NCBI GenBank assembly: GCA_904502175.1
Contig: CAJGDU010000069.1
Span: forward strand, 1 to 6,497
Length of the DNA: 6,497 bases
Source of the DNA: Clostridiaceae bacterium
GTDB lineage: Bacteria > Bacillota > Clostridia > Oscillospirales > Acutalibacteraceae
Direction of reading: 5' to 3'
The position numbers and the translations under genes are program-made. Shown piece by piece: positions 5,976 to 6,497 of the stretch. Positions within the stretch are counted from its first letter, which is position 1. Each line of letters opens with the position of its first letter. Under the pieces are notes generated by a model, which searched no databases, was not told the origin of the DNA, and saw only the letters and a list, made by a program, of their open reading frames with translations.

Positions 5976-6006
5976 ATCGCAGTCGGTGGTTCCCGCCGGC
6001 TGCGAT
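5976..6006 (+). other. Hairpin in the tRNA-Leu leader
   Basis: ATCGCAGTCGG (5976-5986) pairs with CCGGCTGCGAT (5996-6006): 11 pairs including one G-U, with a 9-base loop. There is no T-run after it, so it is not a standard terminator. It begins at the predicted transcript start and ends five bases before the mature tRNA, where it could protect or position the 5' leader for RNase P. It could also be the 3' end of the transporter mRNA. Confidence 0.6.
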
Positions 6007-6011
6007 GACAT

Positions 6012-6098
6012 GCCGGTGTGTTGGAATTGGCAGACGAGGCGGACTCAAAATCCGTTGGTGGTGACACCGTGCGGGTTCGACCCCCGCCACCGGCACCA
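6012..6098 (+). tRNA. tRNA-Leu, anticodon CAA
   Basis: A complete 87-base class II tRNA with encoded CCA. The acceptor stem GCCGGTG (6012-6018) pairs perfectly with CACCGGC (6088-6094), followed by discriminator A and CCA (6096-6098). The anticodon stem GCGGA/TCCGT encloses loop CTCAAAA with anticodon CAA at 6046-6048, reading UUG. The long variable arm GGTG-GTGA-CACC (6057-6068) is expected for leucine. The T arm GCGGG/CCCGC encloses TTCGACC (6076-6082). It has its own promoter and terminator, so it appears monocistronic. Confidence 0.97.
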
Positions 6099-6101
6099 GA
6101 G

Positions 6102-6134
6102 GAAAAAGCTCCCGACGGGAGCTTTTTCTTTTTT
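6102..6134 (+). terminator. Intrinsic terminator after tRNA-Leu
   Basis: A perfect 12-bp stem GAAAAAGCTCCC (6102-6113) / GGGAGCTTTTTC (6117-6128) with loop GAC is followed by six T (6129-6134). The A-rich left arm opposite T-rich right arm could let it also work on the minus strand. Confidence 0.93.
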
Positions 6135-6276
6135 ACCCATTTGTCATTTTCCACAAAGCACATTTGGTGGGTGAGGGGAGGCTCATCCACAAGGGAGACA
6201 CATTATCTAATTCCCCGATTGGTTTTCGACGGTTTTTAGGCATTTTGGGGAATCTGAGTTTCTACAAAAATTACCA
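6135..6276 (+). other. Gene-free spacer with two hairpin-forming inverted repeats
   Basis: I see no credible gene here. GTGGGTGAG (6167-6175) and CTCATCCAC (6182-6190) pair over 9 bases with one G-U and a 6-base loop. ATTCCCC (6210-6216) and GGGGAAT (6247-6253) form a second, wider inverted repeat. Neither carries a T-run. I found no good promoter driving transcription across this stretch, so the repeats may be DNA-level sites or remnants. Confidence 0.45.
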
Positions 6277-6311
6277 TTGATTTTTGTATATCCGTTTGTT
6301 ACTATATACAA
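6263..6311 (+). promoter_or_regulatory. Strong extended -10 promoter with overlapping inverted repeats, probably for an rRNA operon
   Basis: TTGATT (6277-6282), 17-base spacer, TACTAT (6300-6305) with extended -10 TGT at 6297-6299. Two perfect inverted repeats overlap it: TACAAAAAT (6263-6271) / ATTTTTGTA (6280-6288), whose right arm covers most of the -35 box, and TTGTATAT (6284-6291) / ATATACAA (6304-6311), whose right arm reaches into the -10 box. A-rich sequence upstream (6264-6273) could also act as an UP element. Transcription would start near 6312. Confidence 0.6.
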
Positions 6312-6497
6312 GCACTCCGCAAGGGGTGTTTCTACGACTGCCCAAAATGCAGTTTGTGGTGGACCTTGAAAATTAAACATCAATGAACGAAAGAACCCTT
6401 GAAATTTCTTTTGAAGTTTCGAAGAACTTTTTCCAGAATCTGGAAAGCAATGACAGAAATGTCAGCAATTAGAATGAGCTATGAGCTTATCTAAGAA
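6310..6497 (+). ncRNA. Structured leader, probably the 5' leader of an rRNA operon continuing past the window
   Basis: No open reading frame of note is present. The leader starts with a hairpin AAGCACTCC (6310-6318) / GGGGTGTTT (6323-6331) capped by a GCAA tetraloop. It continues with ACTGC (6337-6341) / GCAGT (6349-6353). GACCTTGAAAATTAAACA (6362-6379) resembles the boxA-type antitermination element that precedes rRNA genes in Firmicutes. Downstream are a near-identical direct repeat TTGAAATTTC (6399-6408) / TTGAAGTTTC (6411-6420), a hairpin TTTCCAG (6430-6436) / CTGGAAA (6440-6446), and TGACA-GAAA-TGTCA (6451-6464). The strong promoter, the boxA-like site, the lack of coding potential and the adjacent tRNA gene make an rRNA leader the best reading. 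No mature 16S sequence has been reached by 6497, so this is inference. Confidence 0.55.

Noticed and set aside
6141..6169. Possible promoter beginning with TTGTCA at 6141
   Set aside because: At a 17-base spacing the -10 position reads TTGGTG, and no acceptable -10 box occurs at nearby spacings.
4499..6190. A 563-codon open frame on the minus strand opposite the transporter
   Set aside because: It runs through the tRNA gene and two terminators, and its product is a hydrophilic Asp/Glu/Gly/Arg-rich string, the expected antisense image of a membrane protein gene.
6018..6239. A 73-codon plus-strand frame starting within the tRNA
   Set aside because: It crosses the tRNA-Leu gene and its terminator, so it would not be a translated message.

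Overview
The window is one GC-rich bacterial chromosomal segment. It looks like a low-complexity housekeeping region of a Firmicute (Bacillota). The evidence is SigA-type promoters with TTGnnn/TATAAT-like boxes, strong AGGAGG ribosome binding sites, a TTG start, compact intrinsic terminators, a tRNA gene with encoded CCA, and an apparent rRNA-type leader with a boxA-like element. The AlaA-like aminotransferase with a fused helix-turn-helix and the sodium symporter would fit an amino-acid-using anaerobe such as a member of the Negativicutes, but that assignment is a guess from content and not from a phylogenetic marker.

Layout. Positions 1-416 (minus strand) hold the N-terminal part of a SEDS-family (FtsW/RodA/SpoVE) cell-wall polymerase running out of the window. 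It is divergent from a plus-strand operon, and the two predicted promoters interleave at 460-503. The operon is tsaE (TTG start at 550), tsaB and rpiB, each overlapping the next: two t6A tRNA-modification proteins followed by ribose-5-phosphate isomerase B. Then comes upp (uracil phosphoribosyltransferase), with its own promoter inside the end of rpiB and an intrinsic terminator at 2826-2857.

The most unusual part is 2859-4544. It contains a 504-residue protein that joins an N-terminal XRE/Cro-type helix-turn-helix to a complete AlaA-type alanine aminotransferase. Its promoter is studded with four TTTAAAC copies arranged as inverted repeats, which suggests autoregulation. It is followed by a terminator and by an 11-TM-type sodium:neurotransmitter-symporter family (NSS) amino acid transporter (4571-5962), whose promoter carries its own 9-bp inverted repeat and shares the 9-mer TATAGTTTA with the aminotransferase promoter. 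A working hypothesis is a small amino-acid import and transamination module governed by the HTH-aminotransferase, in the way MocR/PdxR-type regulators use a PLP-binding aminotransferase fold as a sensor.

The right end (5943-6497) is stable-RNA territory: a promoter, tRNA-Leu(CAA), a strong terminator, about 140 bases with hairpins but no gene, and then a strong extended -10 promoter. This last promoter is followed by a hairpin-rich leader with a boxA-like motif that most likely belongs to an rRNA operon beginning just beyond the window.
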